Part shown: positions 25,927-37,452 of the stretch, piece by piece | How the letters are laid out: each line of letters starts with the position of its first letter | Position numbering within the stretch: the first letter of the stretch is position 1 | DNA from: Mauremys mutica | Lineage: Eukaryota; Chordata; Testudines; Geoemydidae | NCBI RefSeq assembly: GCF_020497125.1 | Contig: NW_025422983.1 | Coordinates: 38,108 to 102,107, forward strand | Direction: 5' to 3' | Length of the DNA stretch: 64,000 nt | Made by a program: the position numbers and the translations under genes | Notes under the pieces: model-generated | What the model was told of the DNA's origin: nothing | The model's database searches: none | The model's input: the letters and a program-made list of their open reading frames with translations, nothing else

Positions 25927-27006
25927 TGTGACGGAGCGATTCTGGCGGGACCCAACTGAGAGTGCCAAATCAGGACCAATTGCTCAAACAGGGCAGTCAC
26001 AGCCCTAGGCTGGGGTTTTTCCACCTCTAAGGCAAACCAAACCAGCCAGACAAAAAGGACTTTGGTCTCACCCCACTGGCTAACCACAAGTCACGCAAGC
26101 AATTTCCTTAGACACTCCAGTCTCCCAGCATCACCACCAGTGCACTCGTCCTGGGGATGAATGGTTATGAAAACCAACACCCCAATAAAAGAAAAAGGTT
26201 CCCTCGATCCCAAAGGACCAAGCCCCAGACCCAGGTCAATATACACATCAGATCTTACCCACAAATCACGCTGTTGCCAATCCTTTAGAATCTAAAATCT
26301 AAAGGTTTATTTACAAAGGGAAAAAGGTAGAGATGAGAGGTAGAATTGGTTAAATGGAATCAATTACATACAGTAATGGCAAAGTTCTTAGTTCAGGCTT
26401 GCAGCAGTGATGGAGTAAACTGCAGGTTCAAATTGAGTCTCTGGAATACATCCCCCACCGGGATGGGTCGTTCAGTCCCTTGTGTAAAGCTTCAGGTTGT
26501 AGCAAAGTCCCTCCAGAGGTCAGAAGCAGGATTGAAGACCAGATGGAGATGATGCATCAGCCTTATATAGACTTTTCCAGGTGTAAGAATCCCTTTGTCC
26601 TCACGGTGGAAACTTACAGCAAAAATGGAGTTTGGAGTCACATGGGCCAGTCCCTGCATACTTTGCTGAGTCACAAGGCGTGTCTGCCTTCTCTCCATGG
26701 GTCAATTGTGTCGCTGATGGTCCTTAATGGGCCATCAAGCCAGCTAGGCAGGGCTAACATCAGCTTGTCTGGGACACTTCCCAGAGGCAGAGCATAATAC
26801 AAAATACAGACAGTACAGAGCGAATACTTGTAACTTCAACTACAAAATGATACACAGACATACAGACAGCATAATCATAACCAGCAACCCAGAACCTGGT
26901 CTTAGACACCTTATATGACCCCCTTTACTTAGGATTTGGTGCCACTACAGGACCTTGGTTGCAACCCATGTTCTATATGGTTCCCATTTATATCAATAAC
27001 GTCACA
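25927..27006 (-). mobile_element. solo LTR, 1080 bp, 5-bp duplication CCTGG
   Basis: Ends TGTGACG...CGTCACA, flanked by CCTGG (25922-25926 and 27007-27011). On the minus strand it has a TATA-like TATATAAG and an AATAAA at its centre, as expected for U3-R-U5. The paralogous site in copy 2 (about 37555) is empty (ACCCCGGCTAAGC). No internal retroviral genes adjoin it, so it is a solo LTR. Confidence 0.9.
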
Positions 27007-27682
27007 CCTGGCTAAGCAGCTGGGGATCTCGTGCTTATGCCTAGGAACTTTGCCCCCCAGAGTCCAAGCAGCATACAGATCATCAGTTCCTTCTGTGTGG
27101 GGTTTTTCATCCCCTTCCTGCCATGTGCTCTGAGCTGGAAACTCAGCTAATGGGAAATCAAGAGCACAACAACAGTCTTGTGTCTTCTTTAACGTCCTAT
27201 AATAGTCTATCTGGTGTTGATGGACCTTTCCTGCCAGGCAGGGTGTAATGCATTCTGTTGCCAATCAGCACTTCACCTAGGTAAAGTCTCTCTCCTGTGT
27301 GGTGATTTACAGAGCCACAGAGGCTCACTAGTCAGATGTTAACCCAGGCAGCAACTCACAAGCATTCAATAAAGTCTAAACACTAAACACATTCTTATGT
27401 TCACAGTCTGTATGAGGAGTATCTACTCATTGGGACTCGCTGGGGAGCCACAGAAAGAAACAAGATGTGCTGAGGCAAGAAGGCCCCGTCTCAGAGCCCC
27501 CGGGGTCACGCTTGTCAAAAGTTAAAACTAGGCCCAGCCCATGAAGGGGGCACTCCCAGGAGAGACTGGATAAAGGCTGGAGCATCCAACAACTTAGTTA
27601 ACCTGAGAGCTGCCTTGGGGACAGTGACAGGGAGAATCCCCAGAGTGACTCCTTTGATTCTGCTCGTCTCTGGCCTTTGGTT

Positions 27683-28950
27683 CATAGAATCACAGAACTG
27701 GAAGGGACCTTGAGAGGTAGTTAGTCCAGTCCCCTGCACTCAGGGAGGACGAAGTATTATCTAGACCAGGAGTGGCCAACCTGAGCCTGAGAAGGAGCCA
27801 GAATTTACCAATGTACATTGCCAAAGAATCACAGTAATATGTCAGCAGCCCCCCCCCCCCCCCATCAGCTCCCACCCATGGGAAGCCACAATAATCAGAA
27901 CCTCCCCCTCCCTCCCTGCACCTCCCGATCAGCTGTTCACACTATGCAAGACATTGGGAGGGGGGGTTAATGGAGCGAGGGCACTGCAGGCTCAGGAAAG
28001 GGGGTGGGAAGGGGTGGACTGGGGGCAGGGCCTGTAGCTGAGTAGTGAGCACACCCAGCACACTGGAAAGTTGGTGCCTGTAGCTCCAACCCCAGAGTTG
28101 GTGCCTATACAAGGAGCCGCATATTAAATTCTAAAGAGCCACATGTTGGCCACCCCTGATCTAGACCATCCCTGAGAGGTGTTTGTCCAGCCTGCTCTTA
28201 AAAATCCCCAATGATGGAGATTCCACAACCTCCCTAGGCAATTTATTCCAGTGCTTAACCACTCTGCCAGTTAGGGAGTTTTTCCTAATGTCCAACCTAA
28301 ACCTTCCTTGCTGCAATTTAAGCCCATTGCTTTTTGTCCTGTCCTCAGAGGTTAAGAAGAACAATGTTTCTCCCTCCTCCTTGAAACAAAATTTTATGTA
28401 CTTGAAAGCTGATCATATCTTCTCCAGACTAAACAAACGCAGTTTTTTCAGTCTTCCCTCATAGGTCATGTTCTCTAGACCTTTAATCATTTTTGTTGCT
28501 CTTCTCTGGACTTTCTCAAATTTGTCCACATCTTTCCTGAAATGTGGCACCCAGAACTGGACACAATACTCCAGTTGAGACCTAATCACTGTGGAGTAGA
28601 GCGGAAGAATTACTTCTCCTGTCTTGCTTACAATACTGCTGCTAATACATCTCAGAATTATACTTGCTTTTTTTTCAACAGTGTAGCACTGTTGACTCAT
28701 ATTTAGCTTGTGATCCACTGACTCCTAGATCCGTTTCTGCAGTGCTCCTTTCTAGGCAGTTATTTCCTGTCTTGTATGTGTGCAACTGATTGTTCCTTCC
28801 TAAGGGGAGTACTTTGTATTTGTCCTTATTGAATTTCATCCTGTTTACTTCACACCATTTCTCCAGTTTGTCCAGATAATTTTGAATTTTAATTCTATCC
28901 TCCAAAGCACTTGCAACCCTTCCCAGCTTGGTATCGTCCACAAACTTTAT
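27683..28950 (-). mobile_element. CR1 LINE 3' half, interrupted
   Basis: Minus strand encodes CR1 ORF2 C-terminal blocks: MKFNKDKYKVLPLG-type (about 28830), RSQLEYCVQFW (about 28560), KVQRRATKMIKGLE (about 28500), and [20 protein letters not shown] (about 28220). Frames are shifted between the blocks. The 3' end is near 27683 (GAATCACAGAACTGGAAGGG). A hAT element sits at 27767-28158. Copy 2 of this CR1 is at 38910-39775. Confidence 0.85.
27767..28158. mobile_element. hAT non-autonomous element, 392 bp
   Basis: Inverted ends CAGGAGTGGCCAAC and GTTGGCCACCCCTG, flanked by perfect 8-bp duplications ATCTAGAC (27759-27766 and 28159-28166). The paralogous CR1 at about 38988 has one ATCTAGAC and no insert. 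Contains an 18-C run near 27848. No transposase. Confidence 0.92.
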
Positions 28951-29227
28951 AAGTGTAACAGAGCTACTGGGAGGGTTTCACCACGTGTCAGAGGGTTACA
29001 GCCTGGTGGGAGGGCGCTAGGCCTGTACTGGGATAAGGTCACTCTGTGCTTCACAGTGTGGCAGAACCGGGAATGTCTATTAGCAGGGAACAATGCTGGG
29101 GGGAATCGACGTGGAAAGGACAGAAACCCTGTCTGAATTCTCTCACATTGCCCCTCTCATCCTGGCAGGCTACAGAATAACGTCCACGTTTTGCCCCAAA
29201 TCATCTCCTCCTCCCAGCAGGAAGGAA

Positions 29228-29251
29228 ATGGCTGCAGTGGAGCTGGCTCGG
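29228..29251 (+). CDS. orphan KRAB-zinc-finger first coding exon
   Basis: ATG and eight codons (MAAVELAR) ending at a good donor, CGG|GTAAGG, phase 0, preceded by a pyrimidine tract and CAGCAG acceptor at about 29215-29220. It is the duplicate of the gene B exon at 40054-40077 and parallels the gene A exon at 19059-19082. No KRAB-A exon follows within the first duplication copy. The next phase-0 acceptors downstream are TRIM exons at 30124 and 31788, and the gene B KRAB-A exon at 43537. It could be a dead relic or an alternative first exon. Confidence 0.6.
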
Positions 29252-29420
29252 GTAAGGGATTCTCAGGGAGCTGGTGGTGGGTTCTGCTTGGAGGGAGAGG
29301 AGCAGTAAATGCATAGGAGGGTGGGAGCTGCTAGAGGTAGTGGGAGGCAGGAACTATCTAGGGTGTGGAATGGGAGGGGATAGGACGTGACAAACCTGCT
29401 GACACTAATGTACTCTAGGG

Positions 29421-29820
29421 TGTGATGGGTTGTCACCCCGGGGTGCAGTCTGGGGGGCTTCTGGGAACCGCTGAGCCCTCTAACCCTGAGGCTGGGCTGG
29501 CCCTTCTCTCACTGCTTTGCTGGAGATTCAGCCAGCTTCTCCAGGGCCTGTTATCACCCAACACGACAGCAGGTGGCGCCATGCATCCAACTAAGCTACC
29601 TGAGCGCTTTACCTGAGCCACTCAAGGACAGATAGACGACAACAGCCAATTTCCCAGCGATAAGTGATAGCAAACAGATCAAAGCAGATTACTTAGCATA
29701 TAACCAAAAACTCAAACTAAGCCTAACATACTATCTGGATAGAATTTGAATTAGCAATTTCTCACCCTGACTGATGATAGAAGCAGTCCACCAAGTTTCC
29801 ATACACAAGCTAGAAATCCC
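29421..29820 (-). mobile_element. LTR fragment cut by duplication boundary
   Basis: Starts TGTGATGGGTTGTCACC, like the 903-bp LTR at 41186-42088, and follows it to AAGCTAGAAATC (about 29818), where homology ends. Confidence 0.75.
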
Positions 29821-30716
29821 ATGTTCAGATCTGGCCCTGCGGGAGCTTTGGGGCCTGGCGCTGGGGAAAGTGGGGGACTGTCTGAAGTTGGCTGCTTGGG
29901 ATGTGGGTGAGGCCCCGGGGAGCTGGGGGTTGGGCTGCACCCCTGTCCCTGCAGCCTGGGGCCCTGCGTTTCCTCTGGAAAAGCTGCTCCCTGTTTCACC
30001 AGCTCCTCTCAGTCTGAGTCCCAGGGACCCTGCACAGGTGTCTGCAGGGCAGGACGGGCCCTGAAATCTGGCAGCTGGGAGGTTTGCAGCAGTTTCTAAC
30101 CCTCCCTCCCCTGCTTCTTCCAGGAGGCCCCACAAAAGCATCTGGCCCCTCTGGGAAAAGAGAGAGAAGCAGCCAAAGCCGAGGAGGAGCGGCAGAGCGA
30201 GGAGCTGCTGGTAGGTGCCCAGAGCCCCCCACCACTTAGGTTTGCCTGGCATAAGAATGACCTGGTGAGTGCAGGGCCCACCCTGCCAGCCTCAGCCAGG
30301 GACCCATCCCCGCTGGAGCCCAGGGAGCCTGCAGGGTCAGACACGGGGGTAACATGATGCCCTTAGGATGCAGGAGGCTGCTGGGCAGGAGAGGGTCAGT
30401 CTGTGTTAGCCCAGAGCCCCTGCCCACGGGCTGTCTGGACGTCACAGTGACCAGGGATCCTTTCTAGCTCCTGAGGGGATGGGGAGGAAGGAGATGAAAT
30501 GTGGGCTGCAGAGATGGAGGATTTGGCTCAGTGCACGTTGATGAGGTTTTGGGGAGAAGTGTCCCTCCTGTAGGTGATGTACAGCTCACCCCGGTCCTGA
30601 TCCCTCCTCCCTTCCTGGGATAAATGAACTTCCCATCCCCCACCACCAGAGATCTTGTGTCCTGGTAAATAACTCTGCCATCCGCCCCCAGGTGCATTTA
30701 TGATTTTCCCCTGTTA

Positions 30717-31752
30717 TGGAGCAGATGAATTTCAGTGTTGATAAATGCAAAATAGTGCACATTGGAAAAGATAATATCAAATGCACATAAACTGATGAGG
30801 TCTAAATTAGCTGTTACCGCTCAAGAAAGAGATTTTGGAGTCACTGTGGATAGTTCTCTGGAAACATCCACTGAATCTGCAGCAGCAGTCAAAAAAGCAA
30901 ACAGAATGTGGGGAATCATTAGGAAAGGGATAGACAATAAAACAGAAAATATCCTATTGCCTCTATATAAATCCATGGTATGTCCACATCCTGAATACTG
31001 TGTGCAGATCTGGTCGCCCCATCTCAAAAAACATATATTGGAATTTGAAAAGGTTCAGGGAAGGTCAGCAAAAATGAGAAAGGATATGGAACAGCTTCCG
31101 TATGAGGCGAGATTAATAAGACTGAAGCTATGGCTGCACTCCGCAGCTTTTAGCCACACGGCTGTGCCGATACAGCCGTTCTGCTGACAGGCGCGCAGTG
31201 TAGCTTCTCTTTGTTGGCAGGAGGGAAGTGCCAGTGTAGACAAAGCCTGAGACTGTTCACCTTGGAGAAGACACGACTAAGGGGGGATATGGTAGAGGTC
31301 TATAAAATCATGACTTGTGTGGCGAAAGTAAATAAGGAAGTGTTATTTCCTCCTCTTAACACAAGAACTAGGGGTCATCCAGTGAAATGAATAGGCAGCA
31401 GGTTTAAAACAAACAAAAGGAAGTATTTCTTCACCCAACACACAGTGAACCTGTGGAACCCCTTGCCAGGGGATGCTGTGAAGGCCAAGACACTAACAGG
31501 GTTTTAAAAAGAACTAGAAAAGTGCATGGAGGACAGGTCCATCAGTGGCTATTAGCCAGGATGAGCGGGATGGTGTCTCTAGCCTCTGTTTGCCAGAAGC
31601 TGGGAATGGGCAACAGAGGATGGGTCACTTGATGATTCCCTGTTCTGTTCATTCCCTCTGGGGCACCTGGCATTGGCCACTGTCAGAAGACAGGATACTG
31701 GGCTAGATGGGCCTTTGGTCTAACCTAGTCTGGACATTCTTATGTTCTATGT
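30717..31752 (+). mobile_element. CR1 LINE 3' half with small DNA-element insert
   Basis: Plus-strand CR1 blocks: VTAQERDFGVTVDSSLETST (about 30809), HPEYCVQIWSPHL (about 30988) and VQGRSAKMRKDMEQLPYEAR (about 31055). The frame is broken near 31130 by a ~118-bp insert ending GTGTAGACAAAGCCTGAG (31246). The element continues to the CR1 tail (GGCATTGGCCACTGTC, TTCTTATGTTCT). Inside an intron of the TRIM remnant. Confidence 0.8.
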
Positions 31753-32044
31753 TCCCCTGTTACTGAGCCGCCCTCTCCCTGTTGCAGAAACAGACGGAAG
31801 CCGAGAGACAGAAGATCGTACGGGAGTGGCAGGAGCTGCGAGGGTTTCTGGAGGAGCAGGAGCAGCGGCTGCTGGCCCGGCTGGTGGAGCTAGAGAGAGC
31901 CATTGTCCAGAGAAGGGATGAGGGCGTCTGCAGCCTGTCCTGGCAGATTTCCCTGCTCAGCGAGAGGGGAGGAGAGAAGGGGCATCAGCCGCTGAGCCAA
32001 CCCCTGCAGGTCAGGCTGTCGTTGCAATGATCATACGCAGTGTT

Positions 32045-32230
32045 TCTATAGGCGCGTCTGAGCCCTAGCCCCCAAAGCACTTTACAGAGTGTGGTCATGG
32101 GCATTATCCCTATGGGACAAATGGGGAAAGTGAGGCAGAGGGAGGGGCAGAGCCCTGGCCAAGGTCACCCAGTGAGTCTGGCAGCGGTGCCAGGGATGGG
32201 CCCTGGGAGTCCTGGATGCTGCAGCCCCAA
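32045..32230 (+). repeat. MIR-like SINE core
   Basis: Contains GGACAAATGGGGAAAGTGAG, GGCCAAGGTCACCCAGTGAG and GGGAGTCCTGGATGCTGCAG in the order found in tetrapod CORE-SINE/MIR elements. Confidence 0.5.
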
Positions 32231-32277
32231 GACCTTCTCTCCTGGAAATGTCTCTCTGCATTTGCTCTTGGAGGGTG

Positions 32278-33356
32278 TGTGACGGAGCGATTCTGGTGGG
32301 ACCCAACTGAGAGTGCCAAATCAGGACCAATTGCTTAAACTGGGCAGTCACAGCCCTAGGCTGGGGTTTTTCCACCTCTAAGGCAAACCAAACCAGCCAG
32401 ACAAAAAGGACTTTGGTCTCACCCCACTGGCTAACCACAAGTCACACAAGCAATTTCCTTAGACACTCCAGTCTCCCAGCATCACCACCAGTGCACTCAT
32501 CCTGGGGATGAATGGTTATGAAAACCAACACCCCAATAAAAGAAAAAGGTTCTCTCGATCCCAAAGGACCAAGCCCCAGACCCAGGTCAATATACACATC
32601 AGATCTTACCCACAAATCATGCTGTTGCCAATCCTTTAGAATCTAAAATCTAAAGGTTTATTTACAAAGGGAAAAAGGTAGAGATGAGAGGTAGAATTGG
32701 TTAAATGGAATCAATTACATACAGTAATGGCAAAGTTCTTAGTTCAGGCTTGCAGGAGTGATGGAGTAAACTGCAGGTTCAAATTAAGTCTCTGGAATAC
32801 ATCCCCCGCTGGGATGGGTCATTCAGTCCCTTGTGTAGAGCTTCAGTTTGTAGCAAAGTCCCTCCAGAGGTCAGAAGCAGGATTGAAGACAAGATGGAGA
32901 TGATGCATCAGCCTTATATAGACTTTTCCAGGTGTAAGAATCTCTTTGTCCTCAGTGTGGAAAATTACAGCAAAATGGAGTCTGCAGTCACATGGACAAG
33001 TCTCTGCATACTTTGCTGAGTCACAAGGCGTGTCTGCCTTCTCTCCATGGGTCAGTTGTGTAGCTGATGGTCCTTAATGGGCCATCAAGCCAGCTAGGCA
33101 GGGCTAACACCAGCTTGTCTGGGATATTTCCCAGAAGCAGAGCATAATACAAAATACAGACAGTACAGAGCCAATACTTATAACTTCAACTACAAAATGA
33201 TACACAGACATACAGACAGCATAATCATAACCAGCAACCCAGAACCTGGTCTTAGACACCTTATATGACCCCCTTTACTTAAGATTTGGTGCCACTACAG
33301 GACCTTGGTTGCAACCCATGTTCTATATGGTCCCAATTTAGATCAATAACGTCACA
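32278..33356 (-). mobile_element. solo LTR, 1079 bp, 5-bp duplication GGGTG
   Basis: Near-identical to 25927-27006, ending TGTGACG...CGTCACA and flanked by GGGTG (32273-32277 and 33357-33361). It lies in a TRIM intron, antisense to that gene. The few differences from the other copy point to recent activity of the family. Confidence 0.9.
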
Positions 33357-33751
33357 GGGTGAAATCCCCTCCCGCACCATGCTGAGGTCCCGAGCCAGGC
33401 CCAAGGCCCCTGTCACTGCAGGTTAATGGGTTTAGTGGGGCCAGGGGCCTTCTGGGTCTCTCAGCCCTGGGGGGAATTTGATTCTCAATGCAGAGAAATA
33501 TCTTCTGCCTGTAAAGTGCCCGGGGAGAAGATTTCCACAGTGGGACCTGCCCGCAGGGATTGCTGGGGCTGTGCAGGGAAAAGTCCCTGGTAGGGGGGCA
33601 GCAGCTCTGGGAATGGAAACCTGAAATTCCCCTACTGCCCGAGGCCTCAATGGTGACCCCTGCAGAGCAGGAGGCCTCCCCACCCAGGGACACTCCCCCT
33701 GACGGCCTCCTCTTTCTCTCCTTTTTAGGGTGCTGGGAGCACTGGGGGCAG

Positions 33752-35090
33752 GTAAGTCCTGGGCTCCATTTCGCTCCCCCTCATGGGCCGCTAGGTTTGA
33801 TAACTGCACTGAATAGGAAGCTGCCCCCTGCCCTGGGAGCGTGTGATTCTGTCTCCCCTAGTGGGTGACTCGGGTAGGAGACGAGCCGGTTACTGTCTGG
33901 TCGCTCATGAGGTCACAGCAGGGCTGCTAGACCCAGGGCCGATGGGACAGACCAGGCCTGTCTCCTGGACTGACGTGGCCGCGTCACGTACTCAGAGGGC
34001 GCAGAATCTCAGCTTTCCCATTTGTTAAAGTGAGTTGCCGGCCCTCAGCACCTCCCCAGTGTAAACGGAGACAGTGTTGCCTTGCTGGGGCTGCCAGCAG
34101 CCTGAAGCCGTAGCTCTGAGAGCGTGAACTCTCCTGTCCCCTGTTAATGTCATCGGGGTGTCAACTGAAATGGCAGCACTTTGATGTGAACATTAAACGT
34201 TCCCTGGCTGATCACTCGAGCAGATGGAACGGGGAGAGGGCGGGAGTGAAGCCTTTGTGGGTGGGAATAGGGGGTTGCTGTAAGGAGGGAAGAACAGAGG
34301 AGAGACACAAGGACAAGGAAGCGAGAGAGAAATGGAGAAAGGAGGGTGGGAAAGGCAGGAAACACAGGGAAGAACCAGCAGGGCCCTACAGGGGTGTCCA
34401 GGAGGGGGCTGTTTTCCTCCTGAGTGACACTGAGTGTGACAGACAAAGACTTGGCAAAATACTAAGAACTAAAATTTTATTTCCCATACGGAGGGCAGAT
34501 TCCCCCCTTGTTCTTCGTACGTGGGTGTCCCATGGAGAGCAGTGGGTGTTCTGCTGTGACTGGAGCAGGGCACAGAGTCCTAACCTGATGCCCTGGCCAC
34601 TGGCCGTAACGGACAGGGCAGTGTGGCCATCTCTGCCAAATGAGCTGGACGCCCCAGCGTTACTGCTTCAGCTGAAGTGTTCGGAGGTTTTGGCATTAAA
34701 GGACCCACGTTCATTCCCTGCTGGAGCCCTGGGCTCTGTCTGTGGCCACTGTCAGCATGTAGGACCTGCCCACTCTCTGGTCTGTGTCTCCTCCCTTTCC
34801 ACATAATCCCCGTGCTGGTGCCCCTTGTTCCTGCAGTAACCCAGCGTAGGGGGTGGCTCTGCCCCCCCCAGAACCAGAGCGTCCCTGAGAAAGCCCCTGA
34901 ACAATGTCTCCGTTCCTTGCTCTAGTGTCTCCCCACTTCCCGTCTCTCTGGGGAGCACAGGGCTGGGGTGACTCACCCTGACATTGACTATCTCAGGCTA
35001 CAAAGCTCAGATCCAGGTTTCGTGAAGTTTGGGGGTTGCTGGGCTTAGGGTCTGGGGCTCAGGCCTATTTCTCACCCCTCCTTTCCCCAG
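33752..35090. other. TRIM intron without recognisable elements
   Basis: A purine-rich block at 34200-34400 gives a long but domain-free open frame. No repeat family is identified with confidence. Confidence 0.35.
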
Positions 35091-35708
35091 CAGGGAGGAC
35101 GGGACATTTCGGAAGCCAGAGCCATCGTTTGCGGAGCTGGAGAAGAGACTCAGCGATTTCTCTCTGCAAAGTGCCGTGCTGCAGGAGGTGCTGCTGGGAT
35201 TCAAAGGTGAGTTGGAGTCTGGGGGTGGCGTCTCCTCTGGTTAGAGCGACCCTGACCCTGGGGAGGAGTCGGGGACTCTAGTGATGTCACTGATCCTGGG
35301 CTCCATCTCACAGCCCAGCTCAGCGAGTCGCCCTTCCCCATGGAGCAGCCCTGTGGGGCTGGCTCTGTCTGCAGCGGCTGCGTTATCGGCCTCTGATCTC
35401 TGTCACCATCTCGTCGTTAACAGCAGTTCCATTAATAAGCAATGGGGGTTTCTCCATGAATGTGAGGGCCTGAATTCTCACCTCTCCCGTCTTCTCCTTC
35501 CCCTAGAGACGCTGCGACGGGAGCTGGGGAGCGACACAGGTACGTGTCTGTCTCTGACTGGCCAAGGGGAGATTTCAGCCCAATAACCGTGTTAACGACA
35601 GGGGATTGCAGCCTCCAGCAGCTGGAAGCTGTGTAACAATGGGAAGCGATGTTACTTTGTTCTTGCACCACTGTATTTTCAACTGACTTGTCTCTTAAAT
35701 ATTTTAGC

Positions 35709-36000
35709 TCAGGGATCAGCAACCTTTGGCACGCGGCTCACCAGGGTAAGCACCCTGGCAGGTCGGGCCGGTTTGTTTACCTGCAGTGTTGGCAGGTTTG
35801 GCCGATCGCAGCTCCCACTAGCCACAGTTTGTCACTCCAGGCCAATGGCGGCAGCGGGAAGTGGCAGGCAGCACATCCTTCAGCCTGCGCCGCTTCCTGC
35901 ATCCCCCATTGGCCTGTGACGGCAGACCGCGGCCAGTGGGAGCTGCAATCGGCCGACCCGTGGACGTGGCAGGTAAAGAAACTGGCCCGGCCCACCAGGG
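35709..36000. mobile_element. hAT-type element, one end only
   Basis: Begins with the turtle hAT terminus CAGGGATCAGCAACCTTTGG (35709-35728). The interior contains GGGAGCTGC/GCAGCTCCC-type inverted blocks. The expected inverse end is absent, and the sequence passes into LTR-like DNA near 36000. Confidence 0.6.
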
Positions 36001-36310
36001 TATGTGGATTGGAGTTTCCCCAAGGTCCTTTAAGTGTTTCTTGATTGGGCACTTGATTTGCAAATTCCTTTCTGAAGAAGCTGATCTAATGCTTTACTAA
36101 GGCTACTTCAGAATCAGAACACATCGATGTACAAGAACGTAGCCAATATTCATAACTTTGACTGTAAAAATGATACACCCACACAGGTAGTATCATCATC
36201 ATCATCAGCAAATTATAACCTTTTCATAGACACCTTACACGACAACTGTTGTGCAACATTTGCTGCAAATATATAAGTGGTTGCACTAATGAACTATAGT
36301 CACAGGTTTT
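36001..36310 (-). mobile_element. LTR fragment
   Basis: Shares the blocks AGCCAATATTCATAAC, AATGATACACCCACACAGG and TCATAGACACCTTACACGAC with the LTR family at 4495 and 41880-42080; it ends at TAGTCACA (36304). Truncated. Confidence 0.6.
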
Positions 36311-36750
36311 CTGCATATAAAAGCCAGGGTTGGTGTTAGGGGGTAGCAAACAGGGCAACTTCCTGGGGACCCAGACCCCCACAAAGCTACATTGCTTCGG
36401 CTTCAGCCCTGGGTGGTGGGGCTCAGGGGCCCAGACTTCAGCCCCATGCGCTGGGACTTCAGCTTTCTGCCCTGGGCCTCAGCGAGTCTAATGCCGGCCT
36501 TGCTTGGCAGCCCCCTGAAAGCTGCTCACGGCCCCCCAGGGAGCCCCAGACCCCTGGTTGAGAACCACTGCCTTACCCCACGAGTCACATTAACGTTCAG
36601 GTTACTGCCAGGTCCAAAGGACCATTCACTTCCTTAGGTCAAATGACTCTTAGATCTCCCAACAAAGACAACACTTGTAGCCAGTCCTGTCACAACCTGT
36701 ATTAAGATTTATTTGAAAGGAAATGAGAGTTGTTTACAAAGTTAAAGCAG

Positions 36751-37452
36751 TGTGACAAAGCTCTGTCCTTGTCTCCATTGGCCCTGCATTTCCTGGTGGA
36801 TTTCGCTAGCCTCAGAGGCTCACTGTGACCCTCCACGTAGCACTTCTCTCTAGGGACAAGGGTCACAGCCCACTGAACCATTTTCGTCGTAAGCCAGCGA
36901 GGGAGGGGAGGCAAAGCTACCCTCCCTTGCACAGTCTCTGTTGTCTCCCAGTCTCAGTGATTAATCAGGGGAGCAAAGGGGGGAGCCCTGCACACCCCTC
37001 TATTCTAGGCTCCAGCCCAGGGACCCTAATAGTATCAGCTGTGGTATCTGACCTTTTAGAAACAGGACACATACAATTCCCTGTTCTACTTCCCCACAGC
37101 ACCCCCACTTCCTCAGGCTCCACTTCACCCTTACCTCAGGTCTGGCTTCCTTCCTTGTGCCTGATCTGGTGTGTACTGCTCAGTCGCTCCCACAGCTCCT
37201 GTTCTGCACACCCATCTGCCTAACTGGGAGCTCTTTAACTAGTTTCAGCCAGCCCCTGATTGGCTTCAGGGGTCCCAATCAACCTAGCTGTCTCCACGGC
37301 TTTCTGAAAGGATGTTAATTGGCCCCAGGTGTCTTGATTAACCTGGAGCAACTGTCCTTTGGTTACCATGGTAACAGGGATTTGTTTAGCCTGGGGCTAA
37401 CATACCTATATATTACTACTTTCCTAGAGCCATCTGGCCTTGCCCTGTCACA
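36751..37452 (-). mobile_element. solo LTR, 702 bp, 4-bp duplication GCAG
   Basis: Ends TGTGACA...TGTCACA, flanked by GCAG (36747-36750 and 37453-37456). TATA-like ATATATAGG lies on the minus strand near 37410. Copy 1 shows an empty site at about 25826 (AAAGCAGGTAATC). A 4-bp duplication fits class I endogenous retroviruses. Confidence 0.85.

Larger units (their letters stand above)
25365..29820 (+). repeat. segmental duplication, copy 1
   Basis: Aligns with 36311-41590 over its whole length when later insertions are removed: a truncated hAT fragment (25395/36330), TTGTTTACAAAGTTAAAGCAG (25803/36730, trimmed), GCTAAGCAGCTGGGGATCTC (27012/37557), a minus-strand CR1, the ATG exon, and an LTR (29421/41186). 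It ends at 29820 inside that LTR, where sequence switches to the TRIM locus. Confidence 0.9.
30124..35539 (+). pseudogene. TRIM-family remnant: coiled-coil exons only
   Basis: Five exons with the intron phases of TRIM39/TRIM27-type genes: 30124-30210 (87 nt, EAPQKHLAPLGKEREAAKAE), 31788-32009 (222 nt, KQTEAERQKIVREWQELRGF and FLEEQEQRLLARLVELERAI), 33729-33751 (the diagnostic 23-nt exon), 35091-35206 (116 nt, FRKPEPSFAELEKRLSDFSL) and 35507-35539 (33 nt). All have AG/GT sites and join in one open frame. The long exon forms the family's dimerising coiled coil. The RING/B-box exon normally upstream and the PRY-SPRY (B30.2) exon normally last are not found in the window. A CR1 and a solo LTR occupy its introns. 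Either a dying TRIM gene or one whose ends were displaced by the flanking duplications. Without RING, ligase activity would not be expected. Confidence 0.7.

Noticed and set aside
28950..30123. Search for a RING/B-box exon upstream of the TRIM exons
   Set aside because: No CxxC...CxH...CxxC arrangement was found in any frame; the stretch is duplicated zinc-finger 5' region and LTR.
34147..34806. 219-codon open frame in a TRIM intron
   Set aside because: Charged low-complexity start from a purine-rich tract, no recognisable domain, and no paralogue.
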